DNA of 64,000 nt from Thermoplasmata archaeon (GCA_021819135.1 JAKASE010000002.1:62001-126000); one strand, 5' to 3'; positions 37,346 to 47,463 are shown, counted from the first letter of the stretch. Program-made: numbers and translations. Notes: a model not told the origin generated them from the letters alone.

Positions 37346-38236
37346 TCACGCGCCGAGCGCCGGGCCGATCGGCAGGAAGACCGCGAGGAGCACCCCCGCG
37401 AGGTAGAGCGCGGCCATCGCGAAGTGGCGCTCAAAGGGGGGACGCGCGAGGGTCGGAGCGCGGGCGAGGGCCCGGTCCGTGAGCGCCGCGAGCCCGGCCA
37501 TCGCGAGGAGCGCGACGAAGTACGCCGGGGTAAGGCCGAGGGCGAGTCCGAACCCCGCGAGGAGCGCGAGCGCGATCGCGTGGAGCACCGGGACGAATCG
37601 CACCGAGCTCCGGACCCCGAAGCGCACCGGGACCGAGAACAGTCCGAGCGCCCGGTCGCTCTCGACGTCCCCGAGGCTGTGGATCGTCTCGAACGCCGTA
37701 CCCCAGGCGAGGAGGCCGAACACCGCGTAGAGGACCGCGGCCGGCAGGGTCCCGGTGACGGCGATGTAGACCGCCGCCGGCGTGATCGCCTGGACGAGCC
37801 CGAGGAAGGCCGTCGTGAACGTCGTGACCCGCTTCGTGTAGCTGTAGCCGAGGACGAGGGCGAGCGCGACCGGGGCGAGGAGGAAGGCGAGCGGATTGAG
37901 CAGATAGGCGGCGATGACGAGGAGGGCCGCGTTCGCCCCCGTGAAGCCGAGGGCGAACGCGGGCGAGGTCCGCCCCGCGACCAGCGCGCGGTCGCGGGTA
38001 CGAGGGTTCGCCGCGTCGAGGTAGCGGTCGGCCCACCGGTTGAAGCTGTGGCCCGCGTTCCGGGCCGCGACGAACGCGACCACGATCCACAGGATCGTAA
38101 GGGGGGCCGGGACGCCCCGGGCGGCGAGGAACAGGAAGGCGAGGGCGAACGCGAGGTTGAGACCGAGGGTCTGGATCTCGAGGAACCGGCCGAGCTCGCC
38201 CAACGGTCCGCGGCGGGGAGCGACGCCGGCGTTCAC
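37346..38236 (-). CDS. ubiA: UbiA-family prenyltransferase
   Basis: AARNAGHSFNRWADRYLDAANPRTRDRALVAG (N.xxDxxxD type motif) and SLGDVESDRALGL; multi-TM; GTG start overlaps ubiD stop. Confidence 0.88.
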   Translation of the reverse strand: MNAGVAPRRGPLGELGRFLEIQTLGLNLAFALAFLFLAARGVPAPLTILWIVVAFVAARNAGHSFNRWADRYLDAANPRTRDRALVAGRTSPAFALGFTGANAALLVIAAYLLNPLAFLLAPVALALVLGYSYTKRVTTFTTAFLGLVQAITPAAVYIAVTGTLPAAVLYAVFGLLAWGTAFETIHSLGDVESDRALGLFSVPVRFGVRSSVRFVPVLHAIALALLAGFGLALGLTPAYFVALLAMAGLAALTDRALARAPTLARPPFERHFAMAALYLAGVLLAVFLPIGPALGA

Positions 38237-39726
38237 GAGCCGGTGCGTGCGAAGAGGCGTGCGAGGACCGGGTCCTCGCGGAGGAGGCGCTCGGCCTGCT
38301 CGGCGGCCGCCGGGTCGGAGCGGATCTCCTCGGGCCACGCCCGGGGGAAACCGTCCTCCGGCCGCTTGCGGGTCGCATCGATCCCGACCTTCGTGCCGAG
38401 GTTCGGGACCGGGTTCGAGATCGACAGCTGGTCGACCGGGCCATGGGAGATCTCGAAGTCCCGGCCCGGGTCGGCCTGCAGTCCGACGCGGTAGAGGACC
38501 TCGGAGAGGTCGTGGACATTGACGTCGTCGTCGACGACGACCAGGTAGCGCACGAACATCATCTGGCCGAGCCCCCAGAGGGCGTGCATCACCTTGCGCG
38601 GCAGTTCCGGATAGGTCTTCTTGACCGAGACCACCGCGACGTTGATGAAGAGGCCCTCGAGCGGGAGGTCCATGTCCACGATCTCGGGGAGCACGAGGCG
38701 GATCACGGGCAGGAAGACCCGCTCGACGGCCTTGCCGAGCACGGCGTCCTCGGTCGGGGGCTTGCCCGTCACGGTCGTGAGATAGACCGGGCGGGCGCGG
38801 TGGGTCACGCGCGTCACATGGAAGACCGGGAACTCCTCGGGCGCCGAGTAGTAGCCGGTGTGGTCGCCGAACGGCCCTTCGACCCGGCGCTCGGTCGGGT
38901 CGACGTAGCCCTCGAGGACGATCTCCGCCTGCGCGGGGATCTCGAGGTCGACCGACCGCGCGGGGACGAGCTCGACCGGCTCGGAACGCAGGAAGCCGGC
39001 GAAGACGAAGTTCGAGACCCCCTCGGGCACGGGGGCGAGGCCGGAGAAGACCGTGGCGGGGTCCGCGCCGATGACGGCGGCGACCGGCATCTTCTCGCCG
39101 CGGGCGGCCCACTTGCGATAGTTGTTCGCCCCGACGCGGTGGACCTGGAAGTGCATCCCGAGGGTGTCGCGGCCGTACTGCTGGAGCCGGTAGATCCCGG
39201 TGTGGGGCTCGCCGGTCTCGGGGTCCTTCGTGATCACGACCGGGAACGTCACCGTGCGGCCCGCGTCGTGGGGCCAGCACTTCAGGATCGGGAGCCGGTC
39301 GAGGTCCACCGTGCTCTCCTCGACCTCCTGGCACGGGCCCGAACGGACCCGCTTCGGGGCCAGCGAGCGCAGGGTCGAGAGGGTCTCGATCGTCCCGGGG
39401 AGGTCCCGCACCGCGCCGAGGATCCCGGCGGGAGGCCGGAGCTTCACGAGCGCGCCGATCCGTTCGGCGACCTCGTCGACCGTCGATACGCCGAGCCCGA
39501 GCGCGATCCGGCGCGGCGAGCCGAACAGGTTCGTCACGACCGGCATCGTCGCGCCGGGGACGTTCTCGAAGAGAAGGGCGGGCCCATCGCGACGGAGCAC
39601 CCGCTGGGTCACCTCGGTGATCGCGAGGTCGCGGGAGACCGGGGCGCGCACGCGGACCAGGTCCCCCCGCGACTCGAGGGACTCGAGGAACTCCCCCAGG
39701 GACCGGAACGTCACGGGCCGAGCCAA
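38233..39726 (-). CDS. ubiD: UbiD-family (de)carboxylase
   Basis: FRSLGEFLESLESRGDLVRV...VITKDPETGEPHTGIYRLQ...GPFGDHTGYYS. Confidence 0.93.
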   Translation of the reverse strand: MARPVTFRSLGEFLESLESRGDLVRVRAPVSRDLAITEVTQRVLRRDGPALLFENVPGATMPVVTNLFGSPRRIALGLGVSTVDEVAERIGALVKLRPPAGILGAVRDLPGTIETLSTLRSLAPKRVRSGPCQEVEESTVDLDRLPILKCWPHDAGRTVTFPVVITKDPETGEPHTGIYRLQQYGRDTLGMHFQVHRVGANNYRKWAARGEKMPVAAVIGADPATVFSGLAPVPEGVSNFVFAGFLRSEPVELVPARSVDLEIPAQAEIVLEGYVDPTERRVEGPFGDHTGYYSAPEEFPVFHVTRVTHRARPVYLTTVTGKPPTEDAVLGKAVERVFLPVIRLVLPEIVDMDLPLEGLFINVAVVSVKKTYPELPRKVMHALWGLGQMMFVRYLVVVDDDVNVHDLSEVLYRVGLQADPGRDFEISHGPVDQLSISNPVPNLGTKVGIDATRKRPEDGFPRAWPEEIRSDPAAAEQAERLLREDPVLARLFARTGS

Positions 39727-39797
39727 CCCCGCAGGTTATTTAGACCGCCCGGCCCGCGCCAAGGTTCATATCGGAACCCGGGTTCCGCGTCCGCGGC

Positions 39798-40535
39798 ATG
39801 CAGTCGGTCACCCTCGAGTTCCGCACCGAGGACCTCGCCCTCCTCGGTGTGATCCCGCCCGGCCTCTTCGACAAGTACGAGGAGGTCGAGCTGCTCGAGA
39901 CCCTCCGCCTCGAGGAGGGCTGGCGTCTCCAGCTCCTGCGCGTGCGCCGGCGCGGGGTGCTCAAGACCGCGGCGGAGCTCGAGCGGGAGTCCCGGCGCAT
40001 CCGGGCGCTCTATGGGTTCGAGAGCTTCGAGCTGGTCGAGCGTCGGCCCCGGACGCGGGACTACGTCCTGCTCGTCCGGCAGCGCAATCCCGAGCGGCTC
40101 CAGCGCTGGCTCTCCCTCGCGGGGGGCGAGATCTCCCCCACCGCGCCGTTCCGTCTCACGCCCGAGAAGGTCGTGGCGTCGTTCCTCGGGGAAGAGCGGG
40201 CGCTTCGCCGGGTGCTGAAGCGCCTCGACCGGGAGGAGTTCCCGTACCGGGTGCTGCGGGCCTCGGGGCGACCCCAGATCCCCGAGGAGGTGTCGGCGGG
40301 CCTCACGCCGCTCCAGACCCAGCTCATCGCGCGGGCCTGGGTCCTCGGCTACTACGCCGTTCCCCGACGCATCACCCTGACCCGTCTCGCCCGACAATCC
40401 GGCCGGAGCGCGCCGGCGTACGGCAAGGTCCTCCGGCGCGCCGAGGGGCGGCTGGTGGCCCGCTGGCTCGTGGCGGAGGGGGGCGTCCCGGGCTCCGAGG
40501 AAGGGGCGACCGAGGAGACCTCCCACGAACCGTAA
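39798..40535 (+). CDS. Bat-type HTH (HTH_10) transcriptional regulator
   Basis: LTPLQTQLIARAWVLGYYAVPRRITLTRLARQSGRSAPAYGKVLRRAEGRLV. Confidence 0.75.
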   Translation: MQSVTLEFRTEDLALLGVIPPGLFDKYEEVELLETLRLEEGWRLQLLRVRRRGVLKTAAELERESRRIRALYGFESFELVERRPRTRDYVLLVRQRNPERLQRWLSLAGGEISPTAPFRLTPEKVVASFLGEERALRRVLKRLDREEFPYRVLRASGRPQIPEEVSAGLTPLQTQLIARAWVLGYYAVPRRITLTRLARQSGRSAPAYGKVLRRAEGRLVARWLVAEGGVPGSEEGATEETSHEP

Positions 40536-40559
40536 AGAGCGACCGGGATTCGGAGCGCC

Positions 40560-41003
40560 GTGGTCCGACGCGTCCCGGCCGTGATCGTGGAGCGGGTGGC
40601 CGGGGCCCCCGAGGTCCCCCTGCCCGCGCGCGCGACCCGGGGGTCTGCGTGCTTCGACCTCGCCGCCGCGGAGGCGGTCACGCTCGAGCGCGGGAAGGTC
40701 ACGCTCGTGCGGACCGGCCTACGGATGCGCTCGCCGCCCGGCACGTTCCTCGAGGTCCGGCCGAGGAGCGGGCTCAGTACGCGCGGGGTGCTGATGGTCA
40801 ACGCGCCGGGGACGATCGACCGCGACTACTCCGGCGAGGTGAAGGTGCCGCTCACGTTCCTGTTCGACGGGCAGTATGCGATCGCGGTCGGCGACCGCAT
40901 CGGCCAGGTGCGCGTCGTCGACGACCGACCGACCGCTTTCGCCCCGGGTCGGGTCGAGCCGCACCGGTCCCGGAACGGCGGGTTCGGCAGTACCGGCCGC
41001 TAG
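40560..41003 (+). CDS. dut: dUTPase
   Basis: GSACFDLAA, RPRSGLS, NAPGTIDRDYSGEV, GDRIGQV, RNGGFGSTG motifs 1-5; GTG start. Confidence 0.9.
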   Translation: MVRRVPAVIVERVAGAPEVPLPARATRGSACFDLAAAEAVTLERGKVTLVRTGLRMRSPPGTFLEVRPRSGLSTRGVLMVNAPGTIDRDYSGEVKVPLTFLFDGQYAIAVGDRIGQVRVVDDRPTAFAPGRVEPHRSRNGGFGSTGR

Positions 41004-42604
41004 GGGAACTCGGTCAGGATCCGCTGGACACGCCGCGGCTCGGGCGGCGGGGGAGCGCCGCCCCGCGCGGCCTCCTCCTGCACCCGTTCGAGCATGTCGT
41101 GCATCCGCCGCTCCCGCGCGAACGCCGCCCGGTGGAGCCCCACGTCCCGGGTCCCCTCGGCGACCAGGACGACCGCACGACCCGTGCGGACGCGCCCGGT
41201 CCGCCCGCGCCGCTGGATCGTGCGGATGACGTCGGGGATCGGCTCGTAGAAGACGACGAGGTCGGTGGAGGGGATGTCGAGCCCCTCCTCGGCCACCGAC
41301 GTCGCGACCAGGCAGTTCACCGCACCGGCTCGGAACCGATCGAGCGTCGCGACCTGGTCCTTCTGCGAGAGCCCGATATCGGACCCGTGCGTGGCTTGGC
41401 CGACGAACCGGGCGGGGCGGACCGCCGGGTCGGCGAGCCGCTCAAGCTCGCCGACCAGCCGGTCTACGGTGTCCCGGTACTGGGTGAAGACGATCACGCG
41501 GGCGGTCGACTGGCGCGCGAGTTCCCCGCGCACGATGCGCACCGCCGTGGCGACCTTCGGGTGCTCGAGCGTGAGCCGCCCGAGCTCTCCCCGCGCCGCG
41601 CGCACGTCCGGGTCGTCGAGGAACGCCCGCAGCGCGGGGGTCCATCGACGGCCACCGGTCGGTTCCTGACGCGCGAAGTACTCGCGCAGCGAGTCGACGC
41701 CCTGACTCTCGATCAGCTCGAGCGCGTGCAGCCCCTTCATCGCGGCCGCCTGGGCGGTCACGGCCTTCCAGACGATCCCGGCCGCGCCGCCACCGCTTCC
41801 TCGCTCCACCTCGATCTGGTGGTGGAGACGCGCGCCGAGGTCGAGGAGGGCCCGTCGGTTCGGCTCCCCGCCCGGCAGGAGGTCGAGCTGACGCAGGACC
41901 TCGGCCTGGCGTTGCACGGCGGTCCGAAGGTGGATCGCGAGGCGCTGGACCTCGGGCGGCACCGGCACCTCGACCGTCTCGAGGCCGACGCCGTGGACGT
42001 ACGGCAGGACGTCCGGGCTCTGGTCGGTGCGGTACTCGAACCGTTCGATCCCGAGGTTCGCCCAGACCTCGCGGATGCGGCCGAGGGACCCGCCGGGGGA
42101 GGCCGTCATCGCAAGGACCCGCGCGTTCGGTCCGGCCCGGTTCGCCTTCGCGATCGCGACGTAGGGGTAGTCCCCGACCGACCGATGGGCCTCGTCGAAG
42201 ACGAGGAGGGAGAACGTCGCGAGGGGGAACTCGCCGGCCTCGAGGTCGTTCGACACCACCTGGGGGGTCGCCACGACGACCTGCGGAGGATGCAGCAGGG
42301 CCGCCCGACGGTCGGGAGGGATCGCCCCGGTGAGCGTCAGCGGCGTCGGAGCGAAGAGGGTGCGCTCGACGTCCCGTCCGTGCTGGACCACGAGCGGGCG
42401 CGTCGGAGCGAGGAACAGGACCGACTCGGTGGGTCGCTTAAGGAGGAACTCGGCGACCGTTCGGAGCGCGATCGCGGTCTTGCCGAGCCCGGTCGGCAGG
42501 ACGGCGAGGGTGTTGTGCGCGACGGCGGTCTCCGCGATCCGGGCCTGGTAGAGCCGGTCCTCGAGCGTACCGGGGCGCACCCTGGGGTGCTCGACGGTTC
42601 CCAT
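41000..42604 (-). CDS. Hef/FANCM-like SF2 helicase lacking the XPF nuclease module
   Basis: AVLPTGLGKTAIA, FDEAHRS (DEAH), VIVFTQYRDTVDRL, LVATSVAEEGLDIPSTDLVVFYEPIPDVIRTIQRRGRTGR; ends soon after helicase motif VI. Confidence 0.85.
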   Translation of the reverse strand: MGTVEHPRVRPGTLEDRLYQARIAETAVAHNTLAVLPTGLGKTAIALRTVAEFLLKRPTESVLFLAPTRPLVVQHGRDVERTLFAPTPLTLTGAIPPDRRAALLHPPQVVVATPQVVSNDLEAGEFPLATFSLLVFDEAHRSVGDYPYVAIAKANRAGPNARVLAMTASPGGSLGRIREVWANLGIERFEYRTDQSPDVLPYVHGVGLETVEVPVPPEVQRLAIHLRTAVQRQAEVLRQLDLLPGGEPNRRALLDLGARLHHQIEVERGSGGGAAGIVWKAVTAQAAAMKGLHALELIESQGVDSLREYFARQEPTGGRRWTPALRAFLDDPDVRAARGELGRLTLEHPKVATAVRIVRGELARQSTARVIVFTQYRDTVDRLVGELERLADPAVRPARFVGQATHGSDIGLSQKDQVATLDRFRAGAVNCLVATSVAEEGLDIPSTDLVVFYEPIPDVIRTIQRRGRTGRVRTGRAVVLVAEGTRDVGLHRAAFARERRMHDMLERVQEEAARGGAPPPPEPRRVQRILTEFP

Positions 42605-42664
42605 CCTCGGCCCTCGCCCCCGCGCAGAGGGCAGTCCTTAATGATAAGGGGTCTACCGCGGGCG

Positions 42665-43807
42665 ATGCTCCCGGAGTGGGTCGTCGGGGTCCTCCTCGTG
42701 GGCGCGGTCGTCGCCCTCCTCTACCAGGGGCTTGCCCTATGGCTCGCGGCGGAGATGCCCCGGCTCGACCCGGAAGCGCCCGGCACCCCCGGCGGGGCGC
42801 CCCCCCGCGTGAGCGTCGTCATCGCCGCGCGGGACGAGGAGGATGAGCTTCCGGCGACCCTCGACGGGCTCCTCGCCCAGGACTATCCGAACCTCGAGAT
42901 CGTCGTGGTCGAGGACGGCTCGGTCGACGGGACCCGGTCCGTGATCGACGCCCGGGCCCCGCGGGTACGACGGATCGAGGCGCCCCCTCTCCCGCCGGGC
43001 TGGGTCGGCAAGAACTGGGCCTGCTGGACGGGCGCCCGGGCGACCTCGGGCGAGCGGCTCCTGTTCCTTGACGCGGACGTCCGCCTCGACCCGGCGTCGG
43101 TCCGCACCACGCTCGACTGGTCGGTCCGGGAAGGGGCGGACCTCGCGACGGTCGCGCCCCGGGTCGAGATGCGGGGGTTCTGGGAGCGGGTCGTGCTGCC
43201 GTTCTACATCCAGACGGTCCTCACGTACTTCCGGGCGCCGCACGTCAACCGCGACCGCTCGAAGACGGCAATGGCGAACGGACAGTTCTGGCTGGTGCCC
43301 CGGTCGACGTACGACGTCCTCGGCGGGCACGAGGCCGTGCGCTCCCTCGTCCTCGAGGACGTCGCGATCGCGCGGCGGTTCCGTGCGGCCGGCCGCCGCC
43401 TCCGGATCGCTTGGGGCCCTGCGATGGCGGTGACCCGGATGTACCGAGACCGGCACGAGATGTTCGAGGGGCTGCTCAAGAACGTGCACGGGCAGGAGTA
43501 CTCGGCGCTCCGCCTGGTCGCGTTCCTCTTCGGGCTCGTCGGCCTGTTCTGGCTGCCGCTCGGCCTGCTTCCCCTCGGCCTGGTCGTCGGGAGCCCGCTC
43601 CTCACCGGTGTCGGGGCCTTCCTCTACGTCGCCCTGTTCGGGAAGCACGTCGTCTTCTCCCGCTCGGTCGGCGCTCCCGCCGCCTACGGCCTCCTCTACC
43701 CCGTCGCGGTCGGGTTCTATGTGGTCCTCGTCGCGACCTCGCTGGTCCGAGGTCTCCGACGTCGGCCGGTCGTCTGGAAGGGCAGGTCGTACTCCGTGCG
43801 CGGGTAG
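42665..43807 (+). CDS. Family 2 glycosyltransferase with TM segments
   Basis: PRVSVVIAARDEEDELPATLDGLLAQDYPNLEIVVVEDGSVDGT; C-terminal TM helices. Confidence 0.88.
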   Translation: MLPEWVVGVLLVGAVVALLYQGLALWLAAEMPRLDPEAPGTPGGAPPRVSVVIAARDEEDELPATLDGLLAQDYPNLEIVVVEDGSVDGTRSVIDARAPRVRRIEAPPLPPGWVGKNWACWTGARATSGERLLFLDADVRLDPASVRTTLDWSVREGADLATVAPRVEMRGFWERVVLPFYIQTVLTYFRAPHVNRDRSKTAMANGQFWLVPRSTYDVLGGHEAVRSLVLEDVAIARRFRAAGRRLRIAWGPAMAVTRMYRDRHEMFEGLLKNVHGQEYSALRLVAFLFGLVGLFWLPLGLLPLGLVVGSPLLTGVGAFLYVALFGKHVVFSRSVGAPAAYGLLYPVAVGFYVVLVATSLVRGLRRRPVVWKGRSYSVRG

Positions 43808-44106
43808 CACCGCCCACCGATCCGGGCCGCGGGTCCGCGAACCGGTGCGAGGGCCGGGTCGTGGGTTCCTCCGGCGGGCGGTTCGGGCGTCGGCCGATCC
43901 GGGCGGGTACCCTGTCGAGCTCCGGGGTCCCTTCCGCGATCCGGATTCCTCGCCGGTTCGACGCGTCTCCGTAAGCAAGAGTGGCCCGCCCGGATACACG
44001 AGCAATGGGTGGGACGCACCCGTTCGGGCCTCCGGGCGCGGCTCACGCGCGGAGCCCCCTGGCGACCCCGGCCCCCGGGGCAGAACCCGATTAGTAACCG
44101 GAGGCG

Positions 44107-44637
44107 ATGCCGCGATCCGTGTACGGATCCCGCCCCGTGCCTCGGTCGGCTGAGAGCGCGAAGATCCTGATCCTGATCGGGCTGGTCCTTCAGGCGATCG
44201 AGGTCGGCGTCCTCGTCGTCGTCGGGCTGCTCCTCTTCCTCGTTCCGTTCTTCGGAATCGTCGTCGGGATCCTCATCGCCTTCGGGGTGGTCTGGATCGT
44301 GCTCGTGTACCTCTTCTCCTACCGTCGGGTCGTGGAGGGGGATTATACCGGGGCGAGGGGCCCCACGCTCGTCTTCGGGATCCTTTCCCTGCTCACTCTC
44401 AACCTGATCTCGGGGATCCTCTACCTGGTTGGCTACGCCGAGCTCGGCACGGCGGAGCAGGAGATGGGAAGGTCCATTCCGGCACCGCCGGGGTACCCCG
44501 CGACCTGGTCTCCCGCGGCCCCCCTGGCCGCTTCGGCGCCGAGTCCGCAGGGCCCCGTCCGCTACTGCCCGCGCTGCGGCCGACCGAACGCGGCGGGAAG
44601 CCGGTTCTGTCCGTCATGCGGCGCCCCCCAACCGTAG
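44107..44637 (+). CDS. Membrane protein with C-terminal zinc ribbon
   Basis: Several TM helices then RYCPRCGRPNAAGSRFCPSCGAPQP. Confidence 0.75.
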   Translation: MPRSVYGSRPVPRSAESAKILILIGLVLQAIEVGVLVVVGLLLFLVPFFGIVVGILIAFGVVWIVLVYLFSYRRVVEGDYTGARGPTLVFGILSLLTLNLISGILYLVGYAELGTAEQEMGRSIPAPPGYPATWSPAAPLAASAPSPQGPVRYCPRCGRPNAAGSRFCPSCGAPQP

Positions 44638-44694
44638 GTGGGTCCGCCAGTACGGCCCGCGCCGGAACTGGCGGGCGCGTGCCGCGCCGACACA

Positions 44695-45156
44695 TCACTT
44701 CGGGCTCGTGCCTCGCATCCAGGGGGTGTGGGTGACGCCGAGCAGGAGACCCTCGGGGCTGAGGAACCGGGTCACTGTCTGGCCCCACGGCTCCCGACGG
44801 GCGGCGACGAGCAGCCGGTAGCCGCGGCGTGTGAGCTCCTCGGTCGCCGAGGTCACGTCCTCGACGTCGAACTCGAGCCAGGCCTGCGGGACGGGAACGT
44901 CGGGCGGCCACCGGTCGGTGCCGAAGCAGGACTCCGCGGCCTGGGAGAGCGGCCACAGGGCGAACGCCTTCGCGCCCTCCAGCGCCTCCGTGTGGTGGTA
45001 CCCGCCGTCCGCGACCTCGAACGGGATCCCGAGCACATCGCAGTAGAGGTTCCGGCTCGCCCCGGGGTCCCCGACGACCGGTCCGAAGCCGGCCACGAAC
45101 AGCACGCGGATGGGCTCGTTCGTCCGTGTCTTCTGGCTCCGTTGCGAGCGCGGCAT
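44695..45156 (-). CDS. VOC/glyoxalase-like protein
   Basis: RVLFVAGFGPVVGDPGASRNLYCDVLGIPFEV...WLEFDVEDVTSATEELTRRGYRLLV. Confidence 0.75.
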   Translation of the reverse strand: MPRSQRSQKTRTNEPIRVLFVAGFGPVVGDPGASRNLYCDVLGIPFEVADGGYHHTEALEGAKAFALWPLSQAAESCFGTDRWPPDVPVPQAWLEFDVEDVTSATEELTRRGYRLLVAARREPWGQTVTRFLSPEGLLLGVTHTPWMRGTSPK

Positions 45157-45270
45157 GGCAGGTACTGGCGAGCCCGTTCCGGATACATGAGGGGAGACGA
45201 GAGGTCGAGAAACGGCCGCTCGGGGCCTCGCGAACCGCTATGAGGCCCGGTACCGGTGGGCGGGAGGACC

Positions 45271-46752
45271 ATGGAGGCGACCGTCGAAGCGCCGTTCGAT
45301 CTCATCATCGGCGGGCGTGAGATCCCCGGGACCCGCGGCGAACACCAGGAGCTGCTCGATCCGGCGACGAACCGGCCTCTCGCGCGCGTGGCGGTCGGCT
45401 CGCGGGAGGACGCCCGGCACGCGATGGAGGCGGCGGACCGGGCGTTCCGCGAGTCCCCGTGGGCGCAGGACGACGGGGCGCGGCGGTCGAAGACGCTGAT
45501 GCGGCTCGCCGCGCGGCTCGAAGCGGAGGCCGAGGCGTTCGCGCGCCTCGAGACGCGGAACGTGGGGAAGCCGCTGCGCGAGGCGCGGGTCGACGTCGGC
45601 TACGTCACGCGCACCCTCGAGTACTTCGGGGGGCTCGCCGACAAGATCGAGGGCGAGACGATCCCCGTGCCGGGGCCGCGGGTCGACCTCACGATTGTCG
45701 AGCCGCTCGGCGTGACCGTGCACATCGCCCCGTGGAACTATCCCCTCCTCCTCGCCATGCGTTCGGTGGCCCCCGCACTGGCCGCGGGGAACGCGGTCGT
45801 GCTGAAGCCGGCGAGCCTGACGCCGCTCACCGCGGTCGCCCTCGGCCGGCTCGCCCATGACGTGGGGATCCCGGATGGGATCCTCAACATCGTCCCGGGC
45901 GGGGGCCGCGAGGTCGGGGAGGCCCTGATCGAGGACAGCCGGTGCCGGTCGGTCTCGTTCACCGGAAGCGGTGAGGTCGGGGCGCGGATCGCGGAGCTCG
46001 CGGCCCGGCGCCATCTCCCCGTCACGCTCGAGCTCGGCGGCAAGGGACCCGCGATCGTGTTCCCGGATGCCGACCTCGACCGCGCGGCGAAGGGGATCGG
46101 CTACGGGATCTTCCAGAACGCCGGCCAGATGTGCTGGGCTGCCTCCCGCCTGATCGTCCACGAGAGCGTGCGGGGGCCGCTCCTCGAGCGGGTCCGTGCG
46201 ATCGCCGACGGCCTGAAGCTCGGGCCCGGGACCCAGGACGGGGTCGAGATGGGCCCGCTCGTCTCCCGCGAACAGCTCGACCGGGTGCTCGGGTACGTGC
46301 GCGAGGCGATCGACGAGGGCGCCCATGCGGTCGCCGGCGGCGCGCGGGCGGCCGAGCCCGAGCTCGCCGACGGGAACTTCCTGCGCCCGACGGTCTTAGC
46401 GGACGTGCCCCCGTCCGCCCGGGCGCTGCGCGAGGAGATCTTCGGGCCCGTCCTCTCCACGATGCCGTTCGGCGACACGGACGACGCGGTCCGCCTCGCG
46501 AACGACACGACCTACGGCCTCCTATCGACCCTCTGGACCCGGGACCTCGCGACCGCCCACTCGGTCGCCCGGCGGCTCGAGAGCGGCATGGTCGTCGTCA
46601 ACGAGGCCCCGATCACGTTCCCTCAGCTGCCGTTCGCCGGCATCAAGGGGAGCGGGCTCGGCTTCGAACAGGGCCGGCGGGCGGTCGAGAGCTTCGTCCG
46701 CCGGAAGAACCTCCTGCTCCACCTCGGAGGCGGCCGCAAGAAGTCGGCGTGA
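45271..46752 (+). CDS. Aldehyde dehydrogenase
   Basis: VTLELGGKGPAIVFPDADLD, FTGSGEVG, NAGQMCWAASR catalytic Cys; ATG 45271 (upstream GTG 45256 possible). Confidence 0.92.
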   Translation: MEATVEAPFDLIIGGREIPGTRGEHQELLDPATNRPLARVAVGSREDARHAMEAADRAFRESPWAQDDGARRSKTLMRLAARLEAEAEAFARLETRNVGKPLREARVDVGYVTRTLEYFGGLADKIEGETIPVPGPRVDLTIVEPLGVTVHIAPWNYPLLLAMRSVAPALAAGNAVVLKPASLTPLTAVALGRLAHDVGIPDGILNIVPGGGREVGEALIEDSRCRSVSFTGSGEVGARIAELAARRHLPVTLELGGKGPAIVFPDADLDRAAKGIGYGIFQNAGQMCWAASRLIVHESVRGPLLERVRAIADGLKLGPGTQDGVEMGPLVSREQLDRVLGYVREAIDEGAHAVAGGARAAEPELADGNFLRPTVLADVPPSARALREEIFGPVLSTMPFGDTDDAVRLANDTTYGLLSTLWTRDLATAHSVARRLESGMVVVNEAPITFPQLPFAGIKGSGLGFEQGRRAVESFVRRKNLLLHLGGGRKKSA

Positions 46753-46824
46753 GCCGGTCGCTCGCCGCGCCCGCAGTTCGTACGAAACCCCAAAAGGCCC
46801 CTCCGCGGCTCGCGACCGACGGCC

Positions 46825-47457
46825 ATGGGCGACACGGGCACTCCCGACGGCGGGACATGGGGGGCCTGCCGCTTCTGCGGCGTCGCCGTGCGGGCCGGCG
46901 CGAGCCGGTGCGAGATCTGCGGGGCCGAGCGGCCGCTTCGGGCCGGAGAGATCGCGACCGCGCCCCGCCGGCTCCGTCGTCGCCTGAAGCTCACCGGGAT
47001 CCTCCGCTCGATGCTCGTCGTCGGGGTCATCGCCGGGATCCTCTACGCCGTCGTGAGCGCCGAGATCTCCGGACCCCCGAACCTGAGCTCGGACCCCCTC
47101 TCGACGACCGGCTCGTACCTCCTCTCCCCGGGGAACTTCACCGTGATCTCGGGCGAGATCACGGGCGGGGACTATGTGCTCGGGAACTTCACCGCCGTGG
47201 ACCCGGTCGGCCTCAATGTCTCGCTCGCGGTCTACAACTCGACCGGGTGGACCGCGTTCGCCGGCCATCTCGGCTCCGACCCGGTATGGGCCCTCGATCC
47301 CGCCCCGAGCGGACGGATCGTCTATTCCGCGCCGGTTACGGACAACTACTACTTCGTCTTCTCGAACCCGTATCCGTCGAGCACCCACTTCCTCATCGAC
47401 GTCTACGTGGTGACGCAGTACGAGACGAACGTCGCCACCGGCGGCGGGTTCATGTGA
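46825..47457 (+). CDS. Zinc-ribbon/TM protein with extracytoplasmic beta-rich domain
   Basis: CRFCGVAVRAGASRCEICGAERP then TM ILRSMLVVGVIAGILYAVV then ectodomain. Confidence 0.65.
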   Translation: MGDTGTPDGGTWGACRFCGVAVRAGASRCEICGAERPLRAGEIATAPRRLRRRLKLTGILRSMLVVGVIAGILYAVVSAEISGPPNLSSDPLSTTGSYLLSPGNFTVISGEITGGDYVLGNFTAVDPVGLNVSLAVYNSTGWTAFAGHLGSDPVWALDPAPSGRIVYSAPVTDNYYFVFSNPYPSSTHFLIDVYVVTQYETNVATGGGFM

Positions 47458-47463
47458 ACGTCG

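Noticed and set aside
39200-43807. 1535 aa plus ORF
   Set aside because: Only the last about 380 aa (GT2 from 42665) are real; the rest runs antisense to ubiD and helicase or out of frame with Bat regulator and dut.
43808-44106. Possible RNase P or SRP RNA
   Set aside because: Looked on both strands for signature motifs (GAGGAAAGTC-like, GGAAGCA-like) and found none.
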